DNA from: Novosphingobium lindaniclasticum LE124
GTDB lineage: Bacteria > Pseudomonadota > Alphaproteobacteria > Sphingomonadales > Sphingomonadaceae
Reading direction: 5' to 3'
Length of the DNA stretch: 34,858 bases
Assembly: GCF_000445125.1 (NCBI RefSeq)
Contig: NZ_ATHL01000069.1
Location: forward strand, 1 to 34,858
The notes beneath the pieces are model-generated. The model did no database searches and was not told the DNA's origin. It was given only the letters and a program-made list of their open reading frames with translations. Positions 1 through 8,203 of this stretch are shown here, piece by piece. Both the position numbers and the translations under genes were made by a program. The number at the start of each line of letters is the position of its first letter. The first letter of the stretch is position 1.

Positions 1-141
1 AGGCAATCTTACACTAACAAATAACCCGGACCACTCGGTGGGGGCCGATCAAAAGCATGGACGAACTGGTTCGATGCTCGGAACATTCCAGGATGTACGC
101 CATTCCCGTTCTAAGACCTTTATATTGCTGGAGTGTAATGG

Positions 142-2532
142 ATGGTTTCCCTCAGGATCCAGAACAAGGCAGGTGCTTTGCCGCCTCTCATCCTTGGGGG
201 CATCATCGCCCTGATCGGCTTGGTCCTGACGATGGGAGGTATATACCTCGCGGTACTCGGCGGCTCGGCCTATTATGTTCTCGCCGGTGTCGCGCTGTTA
301 GCCTCAGGCGCGTTGCTGATCCGTCGTAATATCCTGGGTGGCTGGCTGTATTGTGCCATTTTCGTGCTGACCGTCATCTGGGCGCTTGCCGAAGCAGGCA
401 CCAACAACTGGGCTCTGGTGCCGCGCGTGATCGCGCCTTTGGTGCTGCTGGTGGCCACTTTCCTGGTCATGCCGACACTCTCCGCACGGTCACATCGCTG
501 GCAGCTGGGCCTTGGCGCCAGCGCCGTGGCGGTCATCCTGACGGGCGTCACCGGGCTGATCTTTGCCCGTATGGCCGACACTGGCCCCATATCACAACTT
601 CCTGAACTGCGCTTCGACATGGGCGATCCGTCGCTCATGTCGGCGGGCGACGATTGGCCGGCTTACGGCGGCACCGACGCCGCTCGCCGTTTCTCGCCTC
701 TTGGACAGATCACCGCCGACAACGTGAAGAACCTCAAGCGCATCTGGGTCACGCACACCGGAGACATGCCGTCGTCGCACAAGATCGCCAAGACCTACGG
801 CGGTGAGAACACCCCGTTGAAGGTCGGGAACATGCTCTACGTCTGCACGCCGAAGAACATCGTCCTCGCGCTCGACCCCGCGACAGGCAAGCAGCGCTGG
901 AAGTTCGACCCGAAAGTGTCCGACGAAGCCATACCCTACACCGCTGCATGCCGCGGCGTCAGCTACTTCGCGGTGCCCGGCGCCCCGGCCGACCAGCCCT
1001 GCGCTCAGCGCATCGTCTACGGCACGCTCGACGCGCGCCTCTTTGCGCTGGATGCCCGCACGGGGGGGCGCTGCGCCGCCTTCGGGAGGAACGGCGAGGT
1101 CGATACCAAGATCGGCATGGGCGACACCCCGCCGGGCTACGTTTCCATCAACTCGCCGCCCACCATCGTGCGGGGCGTCGTCGTCACCGGGCACCAGGTG
1201 CTGGACGGTCAGGACCGCTGGGCCCCTTCCGGCGTGATCCGGGGCTATGACGCCGTTACCGGCAAGCTGCGCTGGGCCTGGGACATGATGCACCCGGATT
1301 GGAACGGCTATCCCCCGTCGGGCCAGACCTGGGCGCGCGGCACCCCCAACATGTGGACGATCGCCAGCGGCGACGAGCAGCTCGGCCTCGTCTACCTGCC
1401 GATGGGCAATGCCGCGGCGGACTACTACTCCAGCCTGCGCCGCCCGCAGGAGCGCGACTTCGCCACTTCGCTGGTCGCTCTCGACGTGACGACCGGCAAG
1501 CCGCGCTGGAAGTTCCAGGCCGTTCGCGACGACGTCTGGGACTACGACTTCGGCGCGCAGGCCACATTGGTGGACTTCAAGGGCACGCCCGCGCTGGTGC
1601 TGCCTTCCAAGCAGGGCGACATCTATGTGCTGGACCGCCGCACGGGTCGGCCCCTCACCCCGGTCGGCACGATCAAGGCTCCCGGCGGCGGAGTCGAGCC
1701 GCAGCAGCGTGCGGCCACGCAGCGCGTCTCGCTGTGGCATACCTTGCGCAAGCCCCAGCTTACCGAACGGGACATGTGGGGGATGTCGCCGATCGACCAG
1801 ATGATCTGCCGCATCCAGTTCCGCAAAGCGAGCTACAAGGGTTTCTTCACACCGCCGGAAAGCGATCGCCGCTCGATCGAATACCCGGGCTACAACGGGG
1901 GCACTGATTGGGGCGGCATCGCCGTCGATCCGCGCCGCGGCGTGATCGTCGCCAACTACAACGACATGCCCAACTACGTTCGCCTGGTGCCCCGCGCCGA
2001 GGCCGACAAGAAGGGCTGGGCGCCGCGCGACCAGGCCCGAGGCGACATCGGCGGCGCCGAAGGCGCCGGCGATCCGCAGGCCCACACGCCCTATGCCATC
2101 GACGTGAATGCAGGCTGGCGCTTGCCGCTGACCGGCATGCTCTGCAAGCAGCCTCCCTACGGCGGCATTCGCGCCATCGACATGGCCACCGGCAGGACAA
2201 TCTGGGACAGGCCGCTCGGCGAGGCCCGTACCAACGGTCCCTTCGGCATTCCCTCGATGCTACCCTGGACGATCGGCACGCCCAACAACGGCGGCTCCGT
2301 CGTGACGGCGGGCGGCGTGATCTTCGTGGCCGCCGCGACCGACAACCTGATCCGTGCCATCGATCTCAAGACCGGCAAAGTGCTGTGGAAGGACGTGCTC
2401 CCAGCGGGAGGGCAGGCGACGCCGATGACCTACATGGTAGGCGGCAAACAGTACCTGGTCATCGCACCCGGCGGCCATCACTTTATGGAAACGCCGATCG
2501 GCGACCAGGTGATTGCCTATGCTCTGCCCTAA
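142..2532 (+). CDS. Membrane-bound PQQ-dependent dehydrogenase (glucose/quinate/shikimate family)
   Basis: The 796-residue protein has about five hydrophobic segments in residues 1-145, then a periplasmic beta-propeller quinoprotein domain. That is the architecture and length of E. coli mGDH (Gcd), which oxidises sugars in the periplasm and passes electrons to ubiquinone. The C-terminal GGQATPMTYMVGGKQY block is typical of the family. Asp467 in DDVWDYD and Lys490 in SKQGDIYVLDRR match the catalytic Asp466 and the Lys493 of E. coli Gcd. The His262 that precedes CRGVSY in Gcd is absent (PYTAACRG), so glucose may not be the substrate; quinate, shikimate or another polyol is possible. The ATG at 142 follows GGAG by about 9 bases; an out-of-frame ATG lies 4 bases upstream. 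The family call is firm; the substrate is not resolved. Confidence 0.9.
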   Translation: MVSLRIQNKAGALPPLILGGIIALIGLVLTMGGIYLAVLGGSAYYVLAGVALLASGALLIRRNILGGWLYCAIFVLTVIWALAEAGTNNWALVPRVIAPLVLLVATFLVMPTLSARSHRWQLGLGASAVAVILTGVTGLIFARMADTGPISQLPELRFDMGDPSLMSAGDDWPAYGGTDAARRFSPLGQITADNVKNLKRIWVTHTGDMPSSHKIAKTYGGENTPLKVGNMLYVCTPKNIVLALDPATGKQRWKFDPKVSDEAIPYTAACRGVSYFAVPGAPADQPCAQRIVYGTLDARLFALDARTGGRCAAFGRNGEVDTKIGMGDTPPGYVSINSPPTIVRGVVVTGHQVLDGQDRWAPSGVIRGYDAVTGKLRWAWDMMHPDWNGYPPSGQTWARGTPNMWTIASGDEQLGLVYLPMGNAAADYYSSLRRPQERDFATSLVALDVTTGKPRWKFQAVRDDVWDYDFGAQATLVDFKGTPALVLPSKQGDIYVLDRRTGRPLTPVGTIKAPGGGVEPQQRAATQRVSLWHTLRKPQLTERDMWGMSPIDQMICRIQFRKASYKGFFTPPESDRRSIEYPGYNGGTDWGGIAVDPRRGVIVANYNDMPNYVRLVPRAEADKKGWAPRDQARGDIGGAEGAGDPQAHTPYAIDVNAGWRLPLTGMLCKQPPYGGIRAIDMATGRTIWDRPLGEARTNGPFGIPSMLPWTIGTPNNGGSVVTAGGVIFVAAATDNLIRAIDLKTGKVLWKDVLPAGGQATPMTYMVGGKQYLVIAPGGHHFMETPIGDQVIAYALP

Positions 2533-2913
2533 GGGAGCAAGGCTAATGCAGTTCGATCGGTAAACTAGCTCGCTATCCGAGACAAAAGGGCGAGATGGGC
2601 CGAATGTCCGCGCGGCGGCAAATGGTCGCTCCAATAAACATAATTTACTATCATGCATGCACGGTAAGCACTATTAATACTGTAGCATAGTTCGAACGAT
2701 ATGACTCGTTACGGTTATTCACGGGGGCGATCGCCGGCCCCCGGCGCAGATCATTAGCTATTTCTGCTGCTGTTGACCATGTCTGCGCCCTCGGGCCGGA
2801 TCTCACGTCTCACGTGCAGGCCGTCTGCAAACCCAACAGGTGGCGACCAGATGCCGCCACCAGCCTAGCACGCAGAATGGCAGTTGATGGCAACGGCGGT
2901 TCCGGCAAGTCGA
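2533..2913. other. Intergenic stretch, no gene seen
   Basis: I find no convincing coding region or RNA gene in these 381 bases. The first part (2630-2720) is AT-rich compared with its surroundings. A hairpin is visible with GGGGGC at 2723-2728 pairing with GCCCCC at 2737-2742. It overlaps a 10-base palindrome, GGCGATCGCC, at 2726-2735. There is no T run after the stem, so calling it an intrinsic terminator would be weak. Confidence 0.5.
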
Positions 2914-3807
2914 TTACCCGGGTGATTGTCGCGCCATCTCGATCAGGGCCCTGAAAGCAGCCGAAACATTTCGCCGGCTAGGATAATAGAGGCACAAGGG
3001 TGCGAGCGGCGGCGTCCAGTCTTCCAAGACACGGATTAGGCGTCCGGTCCGGATGTCGTCCCGGACGTCGGCCTCCATTAAATAGCCGATACCGACATGA
3101 TCGAGCACGGCGATGCGCGACAGGCTCGCCTCGTCCAGGGTTATGGGGCCGGAAACATCGATTGAAACGGGCTAGCAGTTCTTCGCGAAGTGCCAGCGAT
3201 GCAGCGCGCCGTTTGGCAGCCGGATGCGCAGGCAGGAGTGGTGAAGTAGGTCCGGGGGTGTGCATGGTTTGTCGTTGGCCTTGAAATATTCAGGCGACGC
3301 CACGACGGCAAAACTGCGCGGACGTCCGACTGGAATGGCGATCATATCGGTCGGCACCAGGTTCGCGGTTCGCAATCCGAGGTCGAACCCCTCAGCGACG
3401 ATGTCGACAATCCGATCCTCGGTGACGAGATCGATATGAACCTTGGGATAATGTCGCAGGAACTTCAGCAAAAGTGGGCCGAGTATCTCCCGTGCACCTG
3501 TGGCGAAAGCATTGATCCGCAGAGTTCCGGAGGGTGTTTCCTGCTGTGACCGAGCGGCTCCCATCGCTTCGTGGAGGGTGCTCACAGCGGGCCCAACCTG
3601 CTCGACGAAATTTCGTCCAGCATCGGTGAGGGACACGCTGCGAGTCGTGCGATTGAACAGTCGGACGCCAAGCTGCCCTTCCAACTTGCCGACGGCGTTG
3701 CTTAGCGCAGTGGTGGAAAGCCCCAGTTCCAGCGCTGCCGCGCGGAACGATGCCCGCCGCGCTATCGCGAGAACAGCGTCAAATCCGATCAAACCGTGTT
3801 TAGACAT
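2914..3807 (-). pseudogene. LysR-family transcriptional regulator interrupted by an in-frame amber stop
   Basis: The first 211 residues are a LysR regulator: a winged helix (residues 1-60, with [23 protein letters not shown]) and the start of the effector-binding domain. Translation meets TAG at 3174-3172, just after HRWHFAKNC. The same frame continues without a shift through [10 protein letters not shown] to a normal LysR C-terminus ending at a TAA at 2916-2914. The two pieces together give about 297 residues, a normal LysR length. A sense sequence such as FAKNGEPV would differ by only two G-to-T changes in neighbouring codons. It is divergent from the NTF2-like gene at 3904, the usual position of a LysR target, and that target is broken too. 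A sequencing error or amber readthrough remains possible. Confidence 0.85.
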
Positions 3808-3903
3808 TGTCCCGCCTTTCGCAACGACACATGCCGGTCTAGCCCGATTATCACAACCATTGTGCGGCGTTAAATTCTCCTGGTCACCGTAAGGAGCGTA
3901 GCA

Positions 3904-4203
3904 ATGCCGATCGAACTACCCAAACCCATCGCCGACTATGTCGCGGCCAACGCACGGCTCGATACGGACGCCATGCTCAAGCCGTTTGCTGCTGACGCGG
4001 CTTTCCTGGATAATGGGAAGCGCTTTGAGGGCCACGACCAGATCCGGAACCTGTTCGAGGAAGAGGTCATCGCCGTGAAAGCCATCTTTACGCCGGATGC
4101 GATCCGCCGCGAAGACGGTCTGCGCTTGATGAACGGCTTCACGTACCGAGGCGAAATGAGCTTTAGCGAATGCCCTAACCGCTGCAGCTCCCGAGCCCAA
4201 TAA
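3904..4203 (+). pseudogene. NTF2-like/SnoaL-type protein, 3' end replaced by IS110 sequence
   Basis: The ATG at 3904 follows a strong AAGGAGCG ribosome-binding site. Residues 1 to about 77 ([20 protein letters not shown]... through AIRREDGLRLMNGF) look like the N-terminal half of an NTF2-like protein, a cone-shaped fold used by isomerases and binding proteins, usually 110-140 residues. From about base 4133 the frame runs antisense through an IS110 transposase fragment and ends at a chance stop (4201-4203), so the C-terminal part is foreign. It was probably controlled by the divergent LysR gene, also broken. The boundary is placed where the minus-strand transposase stops matching IS110 (after YVKPF). 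Confidence 0.7.
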
Positions 4204-4379
4204 TTGGCGCCGCCGCACGCCTCCATTGCGACGACGCAGGGCTCCTGCTGGGTCATAAACCGCTGAAACTGAGTGCGACTAAGCTTTTTGCGGAACAGGA
4301 CTGCACCGGTCCCCGAAGCACCGTGAACCTGGAAAACATTCTTTGCTAGATCCACACCGATCATCGTATCGTTCGTCAC
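4133..4379 (-). pseudogene. IS110-family transposase, N-terminal fragment
   Basis: Reading leftward from the ATG at 4379, the frame gives MTNDTMIGVDLAKNVFQVHG and later FMTQQEPCVVAMEACGGANYW and LGHSLKLISPRYVKPF. These are the conserved blocks of the IS110/IS1111 DEDD (RuvC-like) recombinase domain, including the first catalytic Asp in GVDLAKN and the Glu in MEACG. The match ends near base 4133, after about 80 residues, where the frame enters the NTF2-like gene. The rest of the catalytic domain and the C-terminal transposase_20 domain are missing, so it cannot be active. It is either a one-ended deletion product or a recombination scar. Confidence 0.85.
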
Positions 4380-4553
4380 GGTTGCCGTCCTTTCCGCTCA
4401 GTGGCCTCAACACCACTTTTTGGCACATTGCGATGCCGTCTGGGGAGGGCGGCAACCACCCCATCTCGAAGAACCGAACAATTTCGGCGTGATGTAGACG
4501 ACCGGTGCTAACGAGCACCTGAGCCCTCCTTTTGGCGGCCCGGCCTCCTGATT
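4380..4553 (-). other. Probable left-end noncoding region of the truncated IS110 (possible bridge-RNA remnant)
   Basis: This stretch lies directly upstream of the IS110 transposase start and has no convincing gene. In IS110-group elements the noncoding left end upstream of the recombinase encodes a structured bridge RNA (established for IS621). A small stem AGTGG (4400-4404)/CCACT (4413-4417) followed by TTTT is visible, and a GC-rich block lies at 4440-4462. The element boundary is not defined, and whether an RNA is still encoded is inference. Confidence 0.35.
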
Positions 4554-4834
4554 TTACAAGGTGTCCAGGCGTTCCGGCGGCGTTTGCGCGTCATACAGGC
4601 GCAGTGCGCCCCTCTACCCACGCGAGCCGGTGGAAGTTATACGCGAGGTTGGCCATGCCGGACTAAATTGGCGAGAGCGGCCTCAACCCGCAGCAGGAAC
4701 TGGAGCGACTGACCTGGACAAAGGCGCCCAACGCTATCCCGGCGGCGTGACGGGCAAGGTTGGCCGGCAGCTGCGAGCATGAGATGCGGCTCATCGGCGA
4801 GCTCGGCTATGCGCCTTGCGTCCTCACGGTCCAT
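4554..4834 (-). pseudogene. Degraded transposase C-terminal remnant, family uncertain
   Basis: On the minus strand an ATG at 4656-4654 opens MANLAYNFHRLAWVEGRTAP. One frame over, this continues as LYDAQTPPERLDTL ending in TAA at 4556-4554. The two pieces together resemble the C-terminal tail of a DDE transposase, and their frames differ by one base, so the copy is frameshifted. A minus-strand frame upstream (4834-4640) may be more of the same gene, but I do not recognise it. It sits between the IS110 fragment and the IS1202-like fragment. The transposase identity rests on memory of such tails and is moderately weak. Confidence 0.4.
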
Positions 4835-4947
4835 CCGATCGTCGCCTTTGCCCGCTAGAAGGGCATCTTGCGATCCGACGGCGCTGCTGATCGCGTTTCA
4901 CGCTAGCGCGGCCGACCAAGCAACCGGCGGCATAGCGATACGTTTCG

Positions 4948-5253
4948 CAAACAAATCATCAGCATCGTTCGTGAGCATCATGCTGATTTTGGACCGCCCG
5001 TGACACGCGAGTATCAGATCGAGCGTCATGGCATCAAAGGCGCTTGCGAGACATTACGACAGTTGATGATCGAGGCCGGCTCTGGAAGGACCGCGAAGCC
5101 AGGCGGCCGCCGCCGTATCAGCCTTGCTATCGCCGGGATTGCCGTGGCGAGCTGATCCAGATCGACGGCTCGAAGCACTGGTGGTTCGATGATCGCGGCC
5201 CACAATGCAGTCTGCTCGTCTACATCGACGATGCGACCAGCGAACTGATGTGT
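4948..5253 (+). pseudogene. IS1202/ISNCY-type transposase fragment with frameshift
   Basis: From 4948 the frame reads KQIISIVREHHADFGPP and then the GACETLRQLMIEAG block. A one-base shift at about 5073-5076 leads into LWKDREARRPPPYQP and then CRGELIQIDGSKHWWFDDRG and CSLLVYIDDATSELM. These are hallmarks of IS1202-group (ISNCY) DDE transposases, with the catalytic Asp in QIDGS and another Asp in the YIDDATS block. Restoring one C in GGCTCTGG would rejoin the frames. The sequence ends abruptly at about 5253, exactly where the opposing AraC gene ends. Both ends of the element are missing, so it is a dead relic. Confidence 0.75.
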
Positions 5254-6231
5254 TCAGGCCTGGAAGCGTTGGCGAAATTCTCTGGGAGAGAGGCCGACTA
5301 TCCGCAAAAATACCTTCCGAAACGCGCTCGGATCTCCGTAGCCCACTTCCCAGGCTATCCGCTCAATCGGACGCGAACTGAATTGCAGTAGCTCCTGGGC
5401 CTTTCCTACGCGTAGCCGCTGGCAGTAGTCGGTTGAGGTAAAACCTGTAGCCTTCTGAAAGCGCCTCAGAAAAGTGCGTTCTTCCAATCCCGCTTGACCT
5501 GCGAGAGTGGGCAAGCTGACATCCCGGGCTTCCGTCGCCTGCAGCCAATGCTGGACTTTCAGCACAGCGGCATCGCCATGCGTCAGCCTCGGTGAGAACG
5601 TGCTGTAGTAACTCTGTTCCCGCCCGGGCGGATCGACAAGCAGGTGACGCGCTGTCTCAAGCATTATCGTTGGTCCAAGGAACCTGTCTACCAGCTTCAA
5701 CGCCAGATCCGTCCACGCCATGACGCCGCCAACGGTGATGATGTCCCCATCGTCAATGATCAGACGGTCGGAATCAACGCGCCCCACGTCTGGAAATCGG
5801 GCCCTGAGCATGTCCCCGTAGGCCCAATGGGTTGTAACGGTGCGTCCCCTCAGCACGCCAGACTCCCCAAGGACCAGGACGCCCGAGCAAACTGATGCCA
5901 GCGTGGTTCCATCGCGATGCTTGTGGCTCAGCCATCCGGCATAGGATCGCGCTATTTTCTGGACGATCGGTGCGCCTAAGGCGGGCGGAAGGATGAGGAC
6001 ACTCGGCAGACCGTCAGACTCTGCGACAGTATCGAACACTCGTACTGGTGAGTCGCCCCCGCTGGGGGTTTGCCAGTGGCTGACGCGAAGCATAGGTGTG
6101 TGTGAGCCGCCCTGTCTGCTCCGCGCAAAACCTTCAGCTACGGTGCAGATGTCCGTAAGGCCAAGTACCGCCGCCATTTGGGCACCTGGATAGATCAATA
6201 CACCGATTTCCGGTACTTCCTGCACCGACAT
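5254..6231 (-). CDS. GlxA-family AraC-type transcriptional regulator (DJ-1/PfpI domain)
   Basis: The predicted 325-residue protein has a DJ-1/PfpI-like domain in about residues 8-180, with the nucleophile-elbow-like ASVCSGVLVLGESG. A C-terminal AraC helix-turn-helix pair spans about residues 215-320 (AGQAGLEERTFLRRFQKATGF and IAWEVGYGDPSAFRKVFLRIVG), ending SPREFRQRFQA. GlxA-type proteins regulate small-molecule or amine catabolism. I place the start at the ATG at 6231 because GAGGTGA precedes it by about 7 bases; an ATG at 6249 would add six residues. It is divergent from the cysteine hydrolase at 6324, its likely target. Its stop codon abuts the IS1202-like fragment, but the protein appears complete. 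Confidence 0.87.
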   Translation of the reverse strand: MSVQEVPEIGVLIYPGAQMAAVLGLTDICTVAEGFARSRQGGSHTPMLRVSHWQTPSGGDSPVRVFDTVAESDGLPSVLILPPALGAPIVQKIARSYAGWLSHKHRDGTTLASVCSGVLVLGESGVLRGRTVTTHWAYGDMLRARFPDVGRVDSDRLIIDDGDIITVGGVMAWTDLALKLVDRFLGPTIMLETARHLLVDPPGREQSYYSTFSPRLTHGDAAVLKVQHWLQATEARDVSLPTLAGQAGLEERTFLRRFQKATGFTSTDYCQRLRVGKAQELLQFSSRPIERIAWEVGYGDPSAFRKVFLRIVGLSPREFRQRFQA

Positions 6232-6323
6232 GTCGAAATCACCTCGCATTTTGTCGCTACCGCCAATTCATATTGTGCATGCATGCGCCTAAATCCAGCC
6301 CACAGTTTTAGAAAGGTGACCCC

Positions 6324-6872
6324 ATGAGCAAGCGAGCGATCATCGTTGTCGATCTCCAGAACGATTACTGGCCATCGGGCAAGTTCTCGCTGGACGGGAT
6401 CGAAGAAGCGGCTGCCAATGCCGCCCGAGTGATAAAAAGTGCACGAGACTCGAGAGACGAGGTGATCCATGTGCGTCATGAGTTCACCGACCCTACGATG
6501 CCCTTTTTCAATCCGGGCACCAATGGCGTCGAGATCAATCCCGTTGTGCAACCGATCGGTGACGAGACGATCATCACCAAGAATTATCCGAACTCCTTCA
6601 AAGAAACCGGGCTGAAGCAGCATCTCGTCGAACAGGGCGTCGCGGAAGTGGTGATTGTTGGTGCAATGAGCCATATGTGCATAGCCGCTACAGCTCGGGC
6701 AGCGTCGGACTTTGGCTTCAAGACCGTCGTGGTGCACGATGCATGCGCGACCCGAGACGTTGAGTTCAACGGTGCGACAGTGCCTGCGGCCGATGTCCAT
6801 ACCGCGAACATGTCCGCACTCGCCTTCGCCTATGCAGATGTGGTCGCGACGGACGAGTACGTCTCACGTTAA
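6324..6872 (+). CDS. Isochorismatase-family cysteine hydrolase
   Basis: The 182-residue protein has the full catalytic triad of the isochorismatase/nicotinamidase superfamily: Asp10 in VVDLQNDYW, Lys86 in IITKNYPNSF, and the nucleophile Cys119 in GAMSHMCIAAT. The length is normal. The family hydrolyses amide or vinyl-ether bonds (nicotinamide, ureidoacrylate, isochorismate, carbamoyl compounds); no subgroup can be assigned from the sequence. An AAAGG ribosome-binding site precedes the ATG. The divergent GlxA-type regulator and the downstream MFS carrier suggest a small inducible uptake-and-hydrolysis module. Confidence 0.9.
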   Translation: MSKRAIIVVDLQNDYWPSGKFSLDGIEEAAANAARVIKSARDSRDEVIHVRHEFTDPTMPFFNPGTNGVEINPVVQPIGDETIITKNYPNSFKETGLKQHLVEQGVAEVVIVGAMSHMCIAATARAASDFGFKTVVVHDACATRDVEFNGATVPAADVHTANMSALAFAYADVVATDEYVSR

Positions 6873-7006
6873 TCCTACGCGAGCAGGCCTGAGGCAGGCG
6901 GGTGCCAAGTTCACGAGCTGTGTGAACGTGCCCCGCCCTGTCCGGCTGAACATACAAGTTGCTGGCAACAGATAATCGCCGGCCTCAAGCCTGAAGGGGG
7001 ATTCTG

Positions 7007-8203
7007 ATGAGCATCTTTGGCCAGGGCCGCCCCACGGTCTGGCGGCTCTGCGCCGCGCAGGCGTTGGCCGGCTCTCATGCGACGGTGCTCTTCGCCTCCG
7101 GCGCTGTCGTCGGGCGTGAGTTGGCACCGGAGGCGGAGCTTGCCACTCTGCCCGTTTCGCTCTTTGTCGTCGGTATGGCGGCAAGCACGTTGCCGGCAGG
7201 TAGGATCGCAACACGCCACGGACGTTCCAGGGTCTTTCTGATCGGCAGTGTCTCGGGGCTTATGGCAGGGCTGACGGCTGCGCTCGCTGTTGTGATCCAA
7301 TCCTTCCTCTTGTTCTGCGCCGCAGCGTTTGCGGCAGGTAGTTATGCAGCGGTCGTCCTGACGTTCCGCTTCGCCGCCGCCGAATGTGTACCCGCCCCTG
7401 CAAAAGCGCGCGCGCTTTCGCTTGTTCTTGCAGGAGGCATTATGGCGGGTTTGATAGGTGGACAGCTTGTCAGCCTCACCATGGACCTGATCCCAGGGCG
7501 AGACTTCGTCGGCACCTATATTGCCAGTTCGGGCATCGCGGTGCTGGCTGGGCTGCTCCTTCGCAAGGTGAACCTGCGGGAGCCGATTGCCGGGACGGCG
7601 GCTTTGGGTCGCCCTCTTCGCGAAATCGCACGCCAGCCACTCTTCCTCGCCGCGGTTTCTTCGGGCGTAGTGACCTATCTGCTCATGAATTTTCTAATGA
7701 CCTCGGCACCGTTGGCGATGCGTATGCACGGCCTTTCGCAAAATCATGCCAACAACGCCGTACAATGGCACGTGGTCGCCATGTATGCGCCCAGCTTCGT
7801 TGTCGGGCGGCTGATAACAAGGATAGGGGCGACATGGGTTACCGCGACCGGCCTGCTCATCATAGGGCTCGCCGCAGGAGTGGGACTTCTGGGCATGACG
7901 ACGGACCACTTCCTCGTCGCGATGATCGTGCTGGGCGTAGGTTGGAACTTCGGCTTTACCGGTGCATCGGCGATGGTTCTTGAAACCCATCGTCCCGAAG
8001 AGCGTGCGCGCGTACAGTCTACCAATGACTTCATCGTGTTCGGTTCTGTTGCACTTGGCTCCTTCCTCTCAGGCGGTATGCTCGTCCGCTATGGATGGCA
8101 GGTGGTTTGCATGACGGTATTCCCGTTGGTGCTGTTCTCTTTCATAGCTTTGTTTGCGTTCCGCAGGCATCAAGCTGACACCTCCCCTCTAGCTGCTTCT
8201 TGA
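7007..8203 (+). CDS. MFS transporter (12-TM type)
   Basis: The 398-residue, highly hydrophobic protein has about twelve membrane segments. The loop RIATRHGRSRVFLIGS after helix 2 matches the MFS motif-A position. AAGGGGG stands about 8 bases before the ATG, a strong ribosome-binding site. It lies 134 bases downstream of the cysteine hydrolase on the same strand and may share its transcript. The substrate is unknown; export of, or entry for, the hydrolase substrate is an inference from neighbourhood only. Confidence 0.85.
   Translation: MSIFGQGRPTVWRLCAAQALAGSHATVLFASGAVVGRELAPEAELATLPVSLFVVGMAASTLPAGRIATRHGRSRVFLIGSVSGLMAGLTAALAVVIQSFLLFCAAAFAAGSYAAVVLTFRFAAAECVPAPAKARALSLVLAGGIMAGLIGGQLVSLTMDLIPGRDFVGTYIASSGIAVLAGLLLRKVNLREPIAGTAALGRPLREIARQPLFLAAVSSGVVTYLLMNFLMTSAPLAMRMHGLSQNHANNAVQWHVVAMYAPSFVVGRLITRIGATWVTATGLLIIGLAAGVGLLGMTTDHFLVAMIVLGVGWNFGFTGASAMVLETHRPEERARVQSTNDFIVFGSVALGSFLSGGMLVRYGWQVVCMTVFPLVLFSFIALFAFRRHQADTSPLAAS

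Noticed and set aside
592..2085. Long minus-strand open frame of 497 codons across the PQQ dehydrogenase
   Set aside because: It is antisense to a clearly conserved gene, with composition typical of GC-rich shadow frames and no recognisable domain.
4279..4518. Minus-strand frame of 79 codons upstream of the IS110 fragment
   Set aside because: It overlaps the IS110 transposase start in another frame and has no recognisable domain. The stretch is better explained as the noncoding left end of the element.
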